From NCBI GenBank assembly GCA_950295325.1, contig OX485807.1:48780796-48844795 (forward strand): a DNA stretch of 64,000 nt, given 5' to 3'. Source of the stretch: Polytrichum commune. Lineage: Eukaryota > Streptophyta > Polytrichopsida > Polytrichales > Polytrichaceae. A program made the translations under genes and the position numbers. The notes beneath the pieces were generated by a model. It worked only from the letters and a program-made list of their open reading frames with translations. It ran no database searches and was not told the DNA's origin. Within the stretch, counting starts at the first letter, position 1; every line of letters begins with the position of its first letter. This document shows positions 33,011 to 43,885 of this stretch, piece after piece.

Positions 33011-34817
33011 ATCACTCTTCACCAATGATGTGAATGATTTTTTAATAAATTAATCAATTTTACTTCACCCATATGTTTCAAAATGCACGGTTATGCGCAA
33101 TCGCATTCTTGGTTTGTTCTTAATTTTTTCAAGTGGCGTTGAATGCTTCCATATTGGTCCCAATTTTGTTAATGGTTGTTTGGGCCCTCATATTATGTGC
33201 TGATTTTGTACATTGTTAATTTAAAAACCAAATTTACTATGGAAATTGTTAGCAATTCCATCGTGAGTCCAACATCTCAAATTTTGCCTAGCTCAGTCCA
33301 CGTGTGTAAAAGTTACTTTGGTTCAAAGTATCCAGGCATGCCGTTGGCTAGTAACTAGAACTGCATGCAATTGTGTTGGAATACTGAAGACCGTGATTTT
33401 ATGCACTATATTGGCCTTTCTTTTGGGTTTTAAATAAACTAAATTTCTCAAGACCGTCGGAATTTTTAAATGTTGTATTGTTTTCGGGTGCTCGTATTTG
33501 TAACAATGACACTGATATTGGATTAGCATGGATTCTCTATTTGAAATGTTTTTTATATTGGAGTTCCCTGGAAATCTATATAAGGACCATCTTGCAATTT
33601 TTAATGGTTATAAGTCATATGTTTGATTAATTAATGGATTCAACATTGGGACGGATTGCTAACATGTGAGCAGTGAGCAACGAGCGATAACTTGTGAGCA
33701 TTGAAGTTGGCAAAACATTTGGAGATACACCCACTAATATCTTATAACCGTAATATTTTCGAATAAATAATAGCACATTTGTTTATAACAGTACGAGTGG
33801 TACATTACTATGCAATAGTAATGTATGTCCTTTGAGTTTAGGATACATTTTCATTGGCGTCTTTATACTAGTGTTTATGGGGTCGTTTATCCACCGTAGT
33901 AGCCATGGGATAGTAAGCAACCTGGATTTGAAAATGTCAACCAATTTAGCACCACGACTAGCTTGAAATGTCCAACTGAATGTCGTCTTTGTCATTTGCA
34001 TTGGGTTGGACCCCTTGAACTTAAGGGGGGTCTAGCATTTGTGTTGGATGGATGATTGTTATGTTGGAATGGGTGGCTTCCCTCTTGCCTTTTCTCACTA
34101 CATGGCTAGTGGATGAATGATGAAAATTGATCTCCCTCTACGGTGATTGAGTTAGTCATCCATGTTTTAATCTCCCACCTTTCATTGGTTTTTTTTCTCA
34201 TTCCATATAGTTATTGTTCATGAATCTAAATTATGATTGATTAAATTGTGTTTTTTTGTGTTTTCATTTCTTTTCTTCAGATGGATCATGTGGATTTCCT
34301 GGGGCAAGTCGTGGCCCTCATGTAAACTAATTTGGGCGAACCGACCCATACACTCATTCCTTGTTGGATGCCTAAACCCTTGCATCCAAGGAACTAGTGT
34401 ACTGGTTGTTTTGGCCCAACCATGCAATCCACCATTGCCAGCTCAGTTCAAGGGGGAGAGGGGGTTGGTGGTTCTATTTGTCGAATTCTCTTCAAAATTG
34501 TTGTCACGAACTTTGATCTTTTGTTGAATTCGAACAAGATACTCATAAGGGAGCTCCATAGGCTCACCTTGGATGATAATTTTAGATTATCGTCCATTTA
34601 CATCCAAGTTCCTATTCCATCCGGTGTGGTTACACATATGTTATTTTGCGATTTTACGAACACTTTCATGTTGGTGTCTCCAATAATGCAAGATTTGCAA
34701 GTGTTGCCTATGCCCCCTCCACAGACATTCCTCGGCTTGGATTCTGTTGAGGCTTATGTGGGTGGCCCTCAAGATACCCCCCCCCCCCCCCCAAATTAAC
34801 ACAGGGGGCGCTAAAGT
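33011..34817. other. Intergenic with a possible coding relic at 34,281-34,790
   Basis: The frame 34,422-34,799 contains a stretch ILIRELHRLTLDDNFRLSS and a proline-rich end at a C-run (34,780-34,793), preceded by an out-of-frame MDHVDFLGQVVALM at 34,281. These could be pieces of one broken gene, product unrecognised. 33,011-34,230 shows nothing. Confidence 0.35.
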
Positions 34818-35314
34818 ACCCCCATCGAACTTATAGAGGAGGCAGATTCGGGCAGGGGCAGCCGTCCGTCCAAAAATTTTAAATATTTTGGATCTGACCA
34901 GAAACTGTTGCCCGCCCGCCCGACTTCAAAAAAATCATTGCCCTTGTATTCTTGAAGACCACTTATCCACAAATCCCATATTGAGTGCATTTCACCTTCA
35001 AGGTCTAAAATCCAATATATATGTTCACTTCCATTGAGTAAATAAGCGTTTGATTGGGATTTCATTTTCAAAATGAAACCGCCAATAAAGCATGTAAATA
35101 ACTAGGAAGTCAAAAACATTATAAAACCCTCATTAGCACTGAGGTTATGATGTTTGTGACTTGCCATTGCAAGGGTCTTTGTCATTCTAAAATGGAACTA
35201 AAATGAGTGGTTTTATTTTTAGTATGTTCAGTATTATAATCTTTTAGTTAATACCTTCTACTTTCACAAAGTTTCCATACACATTTAAACTAATTAAGTG
35301 TGATTCAATGTAAC
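34818..35314 (+). repeat. Single arm of the foldback element family
   Basis: It aligns with the left arm at 9,620-10,530: GCCCGCCCGACTTCAAAAAAA, CATATTGAGTGCATTTCACC, CCTTCTACTTTCACAAAGTT and TTTAAACTAATTAAGTGTGA. The opposite arm is absent, and the match breaks at 35,314. Confidence 0.85.
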
Positions 35315-35800
35315 CTTGGACGGAGTTAGCTCCAACGACGTTAGTCATCCTTCGAGCCATTGACCCTCTTCCGAGCATTGGGAACGTTCCCTATCTCCTT
35401 CCCATCGGTTTTCAACCACATTTGCTAATGTGTTATGCAAACGATATTTGCGTATGTGTTATGCATCAAAATCTTTGGAATGTGTTATACGCCGGTCCCA
35501 AATCTACAAATGTGTTATGCACTAAATCCAAATGTACAAATGTGTCATCCGTCATATTCATATTTACGAATCCACGCGGATTGGCCTCTCTTGGCCATGC
35601 GGCGGAATGCTTGTTGGATTTTCTCTACATCTAATGCACGTTGTGTGATCTCCCTAGTGTGCTTCAATGTGCCCCGACCCTAAATCACCCAACATGTGCA
35701 ATAATATTAGAAACCAAAAATAAATAAACAAACAAACAAGTTTTAAAGAGTTGGTATAAGGCCGAGAGTTCACTGACCTAAATAAGTCATCATAGCTGCG
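35315..35800 (+). repeat. Degenerate tandem array with AATGTGTTATGCA units
   Basis: At 35,425-35,545 the motif AATGTGTTATGC, or close variants, recurs about every 30-45 bp (five times). The remainder to 35,800 holds no gene; the two overlapping frames at 35,422-35,683 are products of the repeat. Confidence 0.55.
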
Positions 35801-35804
35801 TAGT

Positions 35805-35829
35805 AGTAGTAGCTCAGTATTAGTAGCTC

Positions 35830-35860
<31 letters not shown>
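35805..35860 (+). repeat. (TAG)n microsatellite
   Basis: About 14 TAG/GTA units with two CTCAGTA interruptions. Confidence 0.9.
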
Positions 35861-35861
<1 letters not shown>

Positions 35862-36159
35862 GGCCGGGGATTCGTGGCATTCATGTATTCTCATCAATAA
35901 GAGTTCATTCATCTTTATGGATGAGATGAACCACTTTAGACATTACCTTACGTGGTCGGCTACTTGTCTCAAAGGTTTTAAAAATATAAAGCTTTAGTAG
36001 TTCTAAATTATCCTAGTCTAATCCAATACTTAAGGCAATAATACAAAGGGGGGTTAGTCATAAAAAAAACAACACCTCATTTGGAAGCAAGTGGGTGCAT
36101 CATGGATTGCCAACCCATCACTACTAGTCCGGTTATCTTTAAAAGATTAGCATGGGTGG

Positions 36160-36515
36160 ACGTTAAACACCCCTCACGAACTTTTGGGGGTGTTATATCC
36201 GGGCCAGGGCGACCCTCTAAACAAAATTTCTGAACCCAACCAAAAACTAATGCCCGCCCTACCCAACTTCAAAAAAAATATTGCCTTTGCATTCTTGAAG
36301 GCCTCTTGACTACAAATCCCATATTGAGTGCACTTCACCTTCAAGGTCTAAAATTCAATATATATATGTGCACTTCCAATTAGTAAATAAGCAATTGATT
36401 GCAATTTCATTCCGAACGTGAAATCATCAATGAAGCATATAATTAATTTGGAGGGCAAAAACATTACAAAATCTTCATTGACATTGAAGTTATGATTTTT
36501 GTGACTTACCATTTG
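36160..36515 (+). repeat. Single arm of the foldback element family, truncated
   Basis: It opens with CCCCTCACGAACTTTTGGGG, the same tip as the right arm of 9,603-11,270 in inverse, and follows the arm (TTGCATTCTTGAAGGCC, CATATTGAGTGCACTTCACC, TTCAAGGTCTAAAAT) until GTGACTTACCATT. This copy keeps the tip that both full elements have lost on their left side. Confidence 0.85.
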
Positions 36516-37114
36516 ATTTTTTTTCATTTTCATGATGAATTAGTACAAGTGTTCATAAGATGGTCAAAGTGAAACAATAAAGATAAAATATAAAACCTAT
36601 ACTAAAATTTATTAATTTTTTATGTTTTAGACAATGTTATATGAAGCATAAATAAATGATATATTATTTAGAATTAGACTTGTGGGATAACGTTATGGAT
36701 GGGGTATACTCAAGAAATCATAAGTTTCTAATTATATCCTATATGAGTTATTATAATATCTTATCATCATCGCATATTATATTATGTTTAAAATCATATA
36801 ATGCATATTAGTCATTTTCAAATAATTTTCATTATATTTGTATATATATATATTATATATATATATATTTTGAATTTAACAATTTATCATAAGGTGACAT
36901 AAATTATTTTGATATATTACAAATGATTGAGAAATCATATCCGTGCAAAATAAATGAGTTGTGACTAAATAAATGTCTATAAAAACATGTCATAACCACA
37001 TGTTAGACATGTTCATAATTTGTAATATTTATCAAAATAACCATGTGGAATCTACATCCACATCATGGCCTTGAAAACAACTCATTGGAAGTTAGAAAAT
37101 AGGCTTAGGGCATC
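36516..37114. other. AT-rich spacer, no gene
   Basis: Very AT-rich DNA with a (TA)n tract at 36,840-36,870. No coding or repeat structure beyond that is seen. Confidence 0.6.
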
Positions 37115-37918
37115 TGTTACGAACCTCTCACCAGTTGGCAATTTGTTTCTTGACAACAAAATCTCAAAGTAAAGAATTGAAACCAACACCAATTTTATTC
37201 CTTCCTCTAAGTACAAACCGTAACCAAATAAAGTTGGGTCAACGAAGCTCTACCACCCAACCATAGGAGAGAGACAAAAAAAATCCTCTCTCCTCCCCCG
37301 AGCTTCCTCTTATGCCGAAGCACTACTTTTACTTTCTATATTTACATATAGTAAAAGTATTCTATTCATAGCTCTATCTCATAGTTCTACTATGAATCTT
37401 CTATTTTTGGTTCTTCTAGAACCTTCTTTCATCTCTTATCTCAATTCCATTCTTCCAATTGGAACTATCTAATTCCAATTGTATTCATCCATTCTTCTTT
37501 CTAGTTGGAACTGTCTAATTCCAACTAAATACATCCATCCTTCATTCCAGTTGGAACTGTCTAATTCCAACTTGGTTCATCCAACCTTTCTCTTGGTTGG
37601 AATTGTCTAATTCCAACTAATTCAATCTTCTAGTTGGAACTGTCTAATTCCAACTAGCTTTATCCATGGAGTGGTCTAACTCCTGTGCACCTCATCGAGA
37701 GTTGTCTAACTCACGTGCACATGTTCTCACTTGGAATGGTCTAGTTCCAATGCACTAAATGCGGAGCTGTCTAACTCCAGTGCACATGTTGTCAATCTGG
37801 AGTTGTCTTACTCCTTTCCATTCATCCTCAACTGAGAGTTGTCTAGCTCTCATCTTTTTCTGCTTACACACTGGCACATGTAGTTAGAATATTCCTTAAT
37901 AATTCTAGTTACATTACA
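37115..37918. mobile_element. Solo LTR (804 bp) with perfect 5-bp target duplication
   Basis: It starts TGTTACGAACCTCTCACC and ends TTACATTACA, with TG...CA termini, and is flanked by GCATC at 37,110-37,114 and 37,919-37,923. No primer-binding site, polypurine tract or gag-pol is adjacent on either side, so it is the product of LTR-LTR recombination. Orientation is not certain. The family (copia or gypsy) cannot be told from the LTR alone. It contains the hairpin array at 37,456-37,851 and further short palindromes at 37,320-37,360 and 37,411-37,425. Confidence 0.9.
37456..37851. repeat. Array of eleven covarying short hairpins with GTCT core
   Basis: Units lie at 37,456, 37,504, 37,550, 37,596, 37,633, 37,668, 37,698, 37,731, 37,763, 37,799 and 37,834. 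Each is two inverted arms around a short core, mostly TGTCTAA. Arms differ between units yet stay complementary: GTTGGAA/TTCCAAC (units 2-5), GGAG/CTCC (6, 9, 10), GAGAG/CTCTC (11), TTGGAA/TTCCAA (8). Unit 4 is a nearly perfect palindrome, GTTGGAATTGTCTAATTCC then AAC. Spacers of about 15-30 bp are not conserved, apart from GTGCACATGTT-like pieces. Confidence 0.9.
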
Positions 37919-38300
37919 GCATCCAAAGCCACATCATAGCCCATTGCCAACTAATTGATATTTATATAATAGCTAGTAGTTCATAATAGCTATAAGGGAG
38001 AAAAAGGGTCTTACATGCCAACTCAGAGGTGTTTCACTAAAGTTAGCTCCATCCGAGCTTCTTGATGAACTCATCTGATTTTTGTTACCGGATGATTTTA
38101 CTTGAGTGCCACGAATCCCGGCCTACTAGTAGTAGTGAATAGGAGCTGTGTGAAACAGTAGGAAGCTTACTTTGGAGTCATTCTAAATCCGACCAGTCTC
38201 GTCTAATTAAGATAATTAAGGATGTGGATACTAATTAAGAGGAGCATCTCCACACGTTCCCATGAATATTATACTTATTGAGTTGCTGAAAAACAACATA

Positions 38301-38530
38301 CAACACTAAATATTCTTGTATTTAGTGTCACCTACTACTTGGAATCACGCAATGCTCTAATTGTTTATTGTATATCTCATTTTTTGGCTAATAAACGGTC
38401 AAATTGGTTGTTTGGATGTTATAGGACATTAACATTTTTACCTGGTAAAAATCTACATTAATAGGGAGAAAAGAATAGCATTGTGTAACTCCAAATAGTA
38501 AGTCACACTAAATATCATATCTAGTGTAGT
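38301..38530. mobile_element. MITE of the AAGTGACACTAA family
   Basis: ACACTAAATATTCTTGTATT, then TAGTGTCACCTACTA, is mirrored by TAGTAAGTCACACTAAATAT then CATATCTAGTGT. The centre TTGGTTGTTTGGATG matches 26,711-26,932. Confidence 0.78.
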
Positions 38531-39228
38531 AAGGAGGATATTTTCTTATAAATGAGTGGTGAAATTTGGCAACCATGGCTAGACACCCACTTCTTTGAGT
38601 TGTGGTCACATAAATACAAGAGATTGTGTACTTCTATCCAAAGTGCACTTCTAGAGATCAACACATACAATTCTTGGTTGTTTTATAAGTCGTAAAAAGA
38701 CTAGCCTAATATGAGAATAAATAAACAAATTTCCTTCTTTGACAACCAGTTTCACATGTTGATCAAGTCTCTCTCCAAGTAAACCCAATTTGATTTTAAC
38801 ATTGCCAACACTAATGAATATGTTGTCAAGACTACTGCTACTGTCACTCAAATGAGAATGAGAATGAGAAAAACAATAATTGAGATCAAGTAGTTAGATT
38901 AGAATTTTATGGTGGACATCCCACTCTTGCTTGGATTTGTGACCCAGTGGAATGTTATCCAATCCCCAAAACTAGCTAGTACAAAACTTGTGAATCATAC
39001 TCAAGCTTGTGGAGAAACTTTGCTACAGTTTGTTTAAAGAAGGTTGAATGTTGAAACATGCTCTAATTCAAAACAAAAATAAATTTTATAAAATAACCTA
39101 AGTCTTAGATCGTTTTATGTTACATATTTAGAAATTAGCTTCAAAGACCCCAAATGAATTGAATGGGACTCCTTTAAAATGAATCATTGTAGAGTGAGGT
39201 CTGGTCCAACACTTTCACACCTTTTATA
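38531..39228. other. Intergenic, no gene recognised
   Basis: Low-complexity AT-rich DNA. The frame at 38,651-38,851 is short and unsupported. Confidence 0.5.
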
Positions 39229-39510
39229 GCCCATTAGCTAGCTGGGCTAGCCCATATTTTTTGAAGCCTCAATCTAGCCATAGCTAGGCTAGCCCATATT
39301 TTCTAAGGCCTCGATCTAGCCATAGCTAGGCTAGCCCATATTTTTTGAGGCCTCGATCTAGCCATAGCTGGGCTAGCCCATTTTTTTCGGGTACCGTTTT
39401 AAGCCATATAGCTGGACTATTTGACCTAATAAATTAATTCATGTAGCTCATATAATGAATTCAAGGAGACATTGTCTCATCAATACAATCATATTTCATA
39501 TCAGTCAAAA

Positions 39511-39702
39511 TCACTCATCGTCATCAATATCTAAAACATGTTGCTCATCATTTTCTACCAACAAATTGTCATCATCCTCTATCTGCAACTCCTCATCGAA
39601 AATAGGGCGTTTGGGAATGTGATTCTTCCAATCAGAATTATCCAACAAGATCAACTTTTCAGGATCGTATGGCATTAGATGTTTGTTCAACTTCAACATC
39701 AT
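39511..39702 (-). pseudogene. Possible transposase C-terminal relic between the arrays
   Basis: 63 codons: MMLKLNKHLMPYDPEKLILL, DNSDWKNHIPKRP, then a very acidic tail ending DIDDDE. It overlaps neither array. It resembles the tail of plant hAT transposases in style only. The assignment is a guess based on context. Confidence 0.3.
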
Positions 39703-39722
39703 TGATGCCTCTGCAAATCCTC

Positions 39723-39855
39723 AAGAGAACGACCCATCTTTTTAGAGGAATGTAGAGAATATAGCCCACTTTGAGTAAAGACATATCAAAAGATGTAAAC
39801 ATGTAACCGGTTGCACTTGGATGCACTTGGATATGGACAGATGATCTCAACCCTA
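39723..39855 (-). repeat. AACCGG-type MITE, internal fragment
   Basis: TTTTTAGAGGAATGTAGAGA and GATGTAAACATGTAACCGGT match the family; both ends are missing. Confidence 0.6.
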
Positions 39856-40110
39856 AAAAATTTATGGTAGTGGTAGGGATGACATGGCTGGGCCTTAGCT
39901 TGAGCCAATTTAGTTACATGACTTATCTTTAGCTAGCTAATAACTAGCTGGGCTAGCCCATATAATATGAGGCCTCGATCTAGCCATAGCTGGACTAGCC
40001 CATATTTTTTGAGGCATCGATCTAGCCATAGCTAGGCTAGCCCATAATTTTTCAAGCCGCGATCTAGCCATAGCTGGGCTAGCCCATTTTTTTCGAGAAT
40101 CGTTTTCAGC

Positions 40111-42386
40111 CATAACTGTTAGCTATTAGGTTAGCCGCTAGCCCAAAAAGTCTGTGGGCTAGCGGTTGTACAAGGTCTGAACACTTTGAGTGCCGTAAAC
40201 TAATGTCCACAAATTTACATTGAGCATGATCTTGACCAATGAAGTGTGTGCTAATTTTCCCCATACATAAAAGATGGTTGACACAATTGTAGGGGATAGT
40301 TGAAGTTTGAGGATGGAGACTTGACCACCTCTCTTTTCCATATCCCTTAATTCGATTCTCAATCGAGCAAAAAAAACACATGATTTTCATAATCATGTTG
40401 GTGTGGGCACGAAATTGTTGTAGTGTAAACACCAAAAATACAAGTTACAATGAGATCGGATGAGGTCCATGCTCAAAACAAGGACACCATTCTACGTGCA
40501 CCATCAATTGGGAGGGCCTATGCAATTGCTTGAAGAAAGAGAAAAAATACAAATCACTTTGACATGTTACAACTTTTACATCTCAACTCCAATTTTGACA
40601 CTTGAAAGAACAATTTTCATGATTCATAATTGCTAACAAGATGAGATGATTCACGATCCAATCCAACAACTTGAAGTGTATGTGGAGTTGGAAGTGGCCT
40701 ACATACCTTAGCTTAGACCAACTACACATGGTCCTCAAACAAATGCTTGAGATTAGTTGTTACATTGAATAAAAGCATCTTAAGTGGGAATCGGCCCCTA
40801 ATGGGTGTAGGCAATAAACCTATAAGTGTCCCATGGGTCACCCCTAGGACCACGTACAAGAAAACAAGCTCAATTCACATCGCATCAAAATGACATTTCT
40901 TTTCCATTTCTTTTTCAAATGGGATAAATTGAAATCAAAATACATCTCAAATAATTTTTCTATATATATTTGGGTGGGTTCAAGACCATGGTTTTTACCC
41001 CTCAAATGTTCTTTTGAGATTTATGACCAATATCTTACATGAATAAAAGAGTCATCTTACATCAAAAGTAGGATAAAATAAAACTATCATCCACGTCAAT
41101 TTCTTGAAAAAAACAATTGTTGTGGCTCACATTGAACTAAAAATTTGGTATGGGTTAGAAATTAACATGGCCCACACTAACAAGGCTATTTAGTATACTC
41201 TTGTAGATAACAAACCCCTCTACAAATCTTAGGGGCAAGTTTATTTGTCATGTGCATTAATAAAACCTAGTGTACAAAGTTTGTGGTCTACAACATAATG
41301 TCAACAAGATTGCTCACTCATCAATAATAATAGTAATAATGTTTTCACCTTCAATGTTTTCAATGTATAACCTTTGATCTTAACAATGCAAGAAATCCTT
41401 GTAGACATTAGGAGTAGAAGACCCATGGAACATAAACCATCATGAGCTCAACTCATCCTAAAAATTGCATTGTTACATTTATTCACTCATAGAATCGAAT
41501 GAATAAATATGTGTATCGTCGTTAGGAGCTTTGTACTTCAACTTATTCTAGATTACAACCATTCAAACTTCCAAAATGACATACAATGTGGCTATTAGAG
41601 TGAAAAATATACTACTAATTTGTGAGCCTCTTGACTTTTGCACATATGTTCAAATGCACTCAAATCTCACAATAACATCATAAGGTACATGGTCCGGTGT
41701 TATACTCTACCTTTTATTGACCATGTGTTATGTCTTCACATTTGTGTTGCATTAGCAAATATGTGATGAACCCTCAACAAAACTAGTCTGGAAATTGAAC
41801 CTCTCCTTATTTAGTTACGGTTATCAAAAGTGCATGTTTGTTGATTTCTTAATTGGATGCATAGTTCCTCCAAATTGTTTTAATTATTAGGTGTGCAATA
41901 GTCAATAAAATTAGATGACGTAGAAATAAAATTATTGAGTGAGAAGTACTTAACTAAATATATACGTCTCGATGGTATTTGTTATTTAACCATTCACCAA
42001 TCAAGTATATGTGTATGATTAAGAAAACTAACTAAATAACACCCGCATACCATAGCTTAGCAAGAACAAGGTAGCTAAGGTGTGGGTGTCATTTGGTTAC
42101 TTTTTGTAATTGGGGGGGGGGGAGGGGGGAGGTGTACGACCATTTAATGAGCACGAGAATATTCACTTTAATAATTAATAAGATACTCATATGAGCTCCA
42201 AAAATTATGAAGAAAGTGATAATTTCCTCGATTTGGATTTGCTAACCATGGCGTACTAATTGTGTGTTTTGTATTCCAAGAGAAGTGGGCTAGTTGGAAA
42301 GAGTAACCAATTAAGGTACATCTACCTTATGTGATCAAGAACGCACATCATGGTGACAAGTTACGGTTTTCATGGGACCCTAAGTA
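40111..42386. other. Intergenic, no gene recognised
   Basis: AT-rich DNA without readable genes or paired repeats; a G-run with A interruptions lies at 42,112-42,131. The overlapping frames at 40,106-40,435 are not supported. Confidence 0.5.
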
Positions 42387-43050
42387 TAGTCTAACCTCGT
42401 TAATACAACACTCATTTATACAACACCCTTGATATTATGACACATTTTTGCGAGACTAAACTTATTAGTTCTAAACTCCCTCTTTTATACTACTATGACA
42501 CTCGATAATGCGACATTTGGAATCACCGTTTTTGTCATATTAGAGAGGTAGTTAATGCTAAAATCCCTTACATCTATGTTATGTACATCTAGAATACATT
42601 CATTTTCACTTGGGAACTACTTGGGAACTTTACTTATCATTAAGAATTTAATGATAATGAGGGTTACTAGTGTAGAATGGACATGGTTAGGGTTAGAGTG
42701 GCCTCCTACCTAGTATGTTGCCGTAAATTGATTACTGATGAGTTGGTGGATGTTGATTTGGGAACCAATTATGCACTAGACTTTGATCTTAATATTGATT
42801 TATTTACAATAGATGTGGATGATGTTGCTCCACCTATAGTAAAGCATAGTGATGCTAAATGTCATGCATCATTGTTGTCTAGTTCCTTATTGGAGAACTC
42901 TTTATACTTTTGTGTTAATGAAATTGTTAGTTTTCAAAAGTTAGTGGGGAATTTTAAAAACATGATAGATGCTAACCTGGGTAGGCAACACCAGAGATAT
43001 TTGAACTCTTATTTCAAGAGTTCTTGAGAATTTTTTGCATTTTTTTGGAG
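42387..43050 (+). mobile_element. Decayed pogo/Tigger-type (Tc1/mariner) element, deletion derivative
   Basis: 42,387 starts with TAGTCTAACCTCGTTAATAC, followed by repeats such as ACAACACCCTTGATATTATG and CACTCGATAATGCGAC, the typical repeated ends of this group. It is directly followed by the C-terminal transposase frame at 42,677-43,027, so the middle of the element is deleted. The right terminal repeat was not found; the sequence runs into a (TA)n tract at 43,096-43,113. Confidence 0.75.
42677..43027 (+). pseudogene. pogo/Tigger transposase C-terminal tail
   Basis: 116 codons ending QRYLNSYFKSS, the usual basic-aromatic tail (R/KQ...I..FF/YF) of Tigger-type transposases. Before it come an acidic part with VDDVAPPIVKHSDAKCHASL and a helix FQKLVGNFKNMIDANL. 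The HTH/CENPB and DDE parts are absent. ATG-started and open, but without the catalytic domain it cannot be an active transposase. Compare 55,549-56,031 and 47,845-48,805, two further relics of the group. Confidence 0.7.
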
Positions 43051-43261
43051 TTATAATTTATTATTTCATACCATTTATACTGCTTAAATTGGTTATATAT
43101 ATATATATATATTCAAGCTCATACATGCACTCCGATGCTCCAAATCAGCTGCATGGTTGTAAGAGGTAGTAGCTAGGTACACTAACTTATTAGTCAAATG
43201 AATTCTAAGCTAAGCAACGATCCCGTACCCTAGTATATATACCACCTCCCTAGCAAAGCCC

Positions 43262-43475
43262 TACATTGGGTGCCCATACCCATGCCCACCCATGCCCATG
43301 GGTTTTGGGTGGGCATGGGTGTGATATTATTGTTCATGGGTGGGCATGGGTGGGCATGGCTGCGATATTGTTGTTCATGAGTGGCATGGGTGGGCATGGT
43401 TGCGATGTTATTGTTCATGGGTGGGCATGGGTTCGATATTATTGTTCATGGGTGAGCATGGGCTAAAGCAAAGCA
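43262..43475 (+). repeat. GGGTGGGCATGGGTGGGCAT minisatellite
   Basis: Units built on GGGTGGGCATG, joined to CGATATTATTGTTCATG, are repeated five times; the related array at 43,760-43,850 is shorter. Open frames on both strands here (Met-Gly-His or Pro-Thr-His rich) are repeat artefacts. Confidence 0.88.
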
Positions 43476-43479
43476 TATT

Positions 43480-43725
43480 GGATACCACTGCTAAATTCAG
43501 TATTATCTTGTGGTGGAAGCTGAAAGGAACCCCCACATTCCCCATCATGTCGCGCGTGGCGCATTCAGATTTGTACATCCCTGCATCCAACTCCAAATCG
43601 GAGTCAAACTTCTCGGATGCATGAAATACGCTAACCAAGAAGCGCTCCGGGCTGAAGCCAGCGATTGTGAATGACCTTTTATTTGTCCAATCCAACCAAG
43701 ACTTGGTGTAGGCGGGTAATGCACA
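43480..43725 (-). pseudogene. Coding fragment of an unrecognised plant protein between the minisatellites
   Basis: On the minus strand an open stretch reads SWLDWTNKRSFTIAGFSPER, then a stretch with SEKFDSDLELDAG, MYKSECATRDMMGNVGVPFS and FHHKIILNLAVVSN. It is GC-richer and of higher complexity than anything nearby, with protein-like amino-acid usage, and is cut off on both sides by the GGGTGGGCATG arrays. It may be a captured host exon or a fragment of an element ORF. I do not recognise the family. Confidence 0.5.
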
Positions 43726-43885
43726 TTACACAATTTTTGAATACATGGGCGCAATTTAAATAGCATGGGTGGGCATGAGTGGGCACATGTCATGTTATGG
43801 GTGGGCATGGGTGGGCATAGGTCGCTGCTAATGGGCATGGTCTCGGTATGGGTGCAATTTATCGGAAAAATGTTGGGCTCTGCTC

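Larger units (their letters stand above)
35805..38139. mobile_element. 2.3-kb composite with inverted ends and (TAG)n at both tips
   Basis: GTAGGGCCGGGGATTCGTGG, then CATTCA, at 35,858-35,884 is mirrored by TGAGTGCCACGAATCCCGGC, then CTAC, at 38,104-38,126. TAG repeats lie outside both ends (35,805-35,860; 38,127-38,136). The inside holds a single foldback arm (36,160) and a solo LTR (37,115), so it is a nest of insertions. Transposon class not determined. Confidence 0.6.
39229..40110. mobile_element. Paired 42-bp tandem arrays flanking 520 bp (possible hAT relic)
   Basis: Two arrays (39,229-39,405 and 39,945-40,110) of four units each, unit TCGATCTAGCCATAGCTGGG plus CTAGCCCATATTTTTTGAGG. 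Both end with the same CCCATTTTTTTCG and GTTTT-AGCCATA, so they are direct copies of one block. Each unit has the palindrome TGGGCTAGCCCA. Between them are a short minus-strand frame (39,702-39,511) and a truncated AACCGG MITE. GTAGGGATGACATGGCTGGG at 39,869 looks like the end of a hAT element, which often carry such sub-terminal repeats. No second matching end was found. Confidence 0.6.

Noticed and set aside
34237-34799. A proline-ended gene at 34,422-34,799
   Set aside because: The proline run is a C homopolymer and upstream pieces are in different frames; no family recognised.
37456-37851. A CRISPR-like array
   Set aside because: Palindromic units with irregular spacers in a plant LTR; arms vary between units, unlike CRISPR repeats.
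43230-43466. Gly/His- or Pro/Thr-rich open frames on both strands
   Set aside because: They are translations of the GGGTGGGCATG minisatellite.
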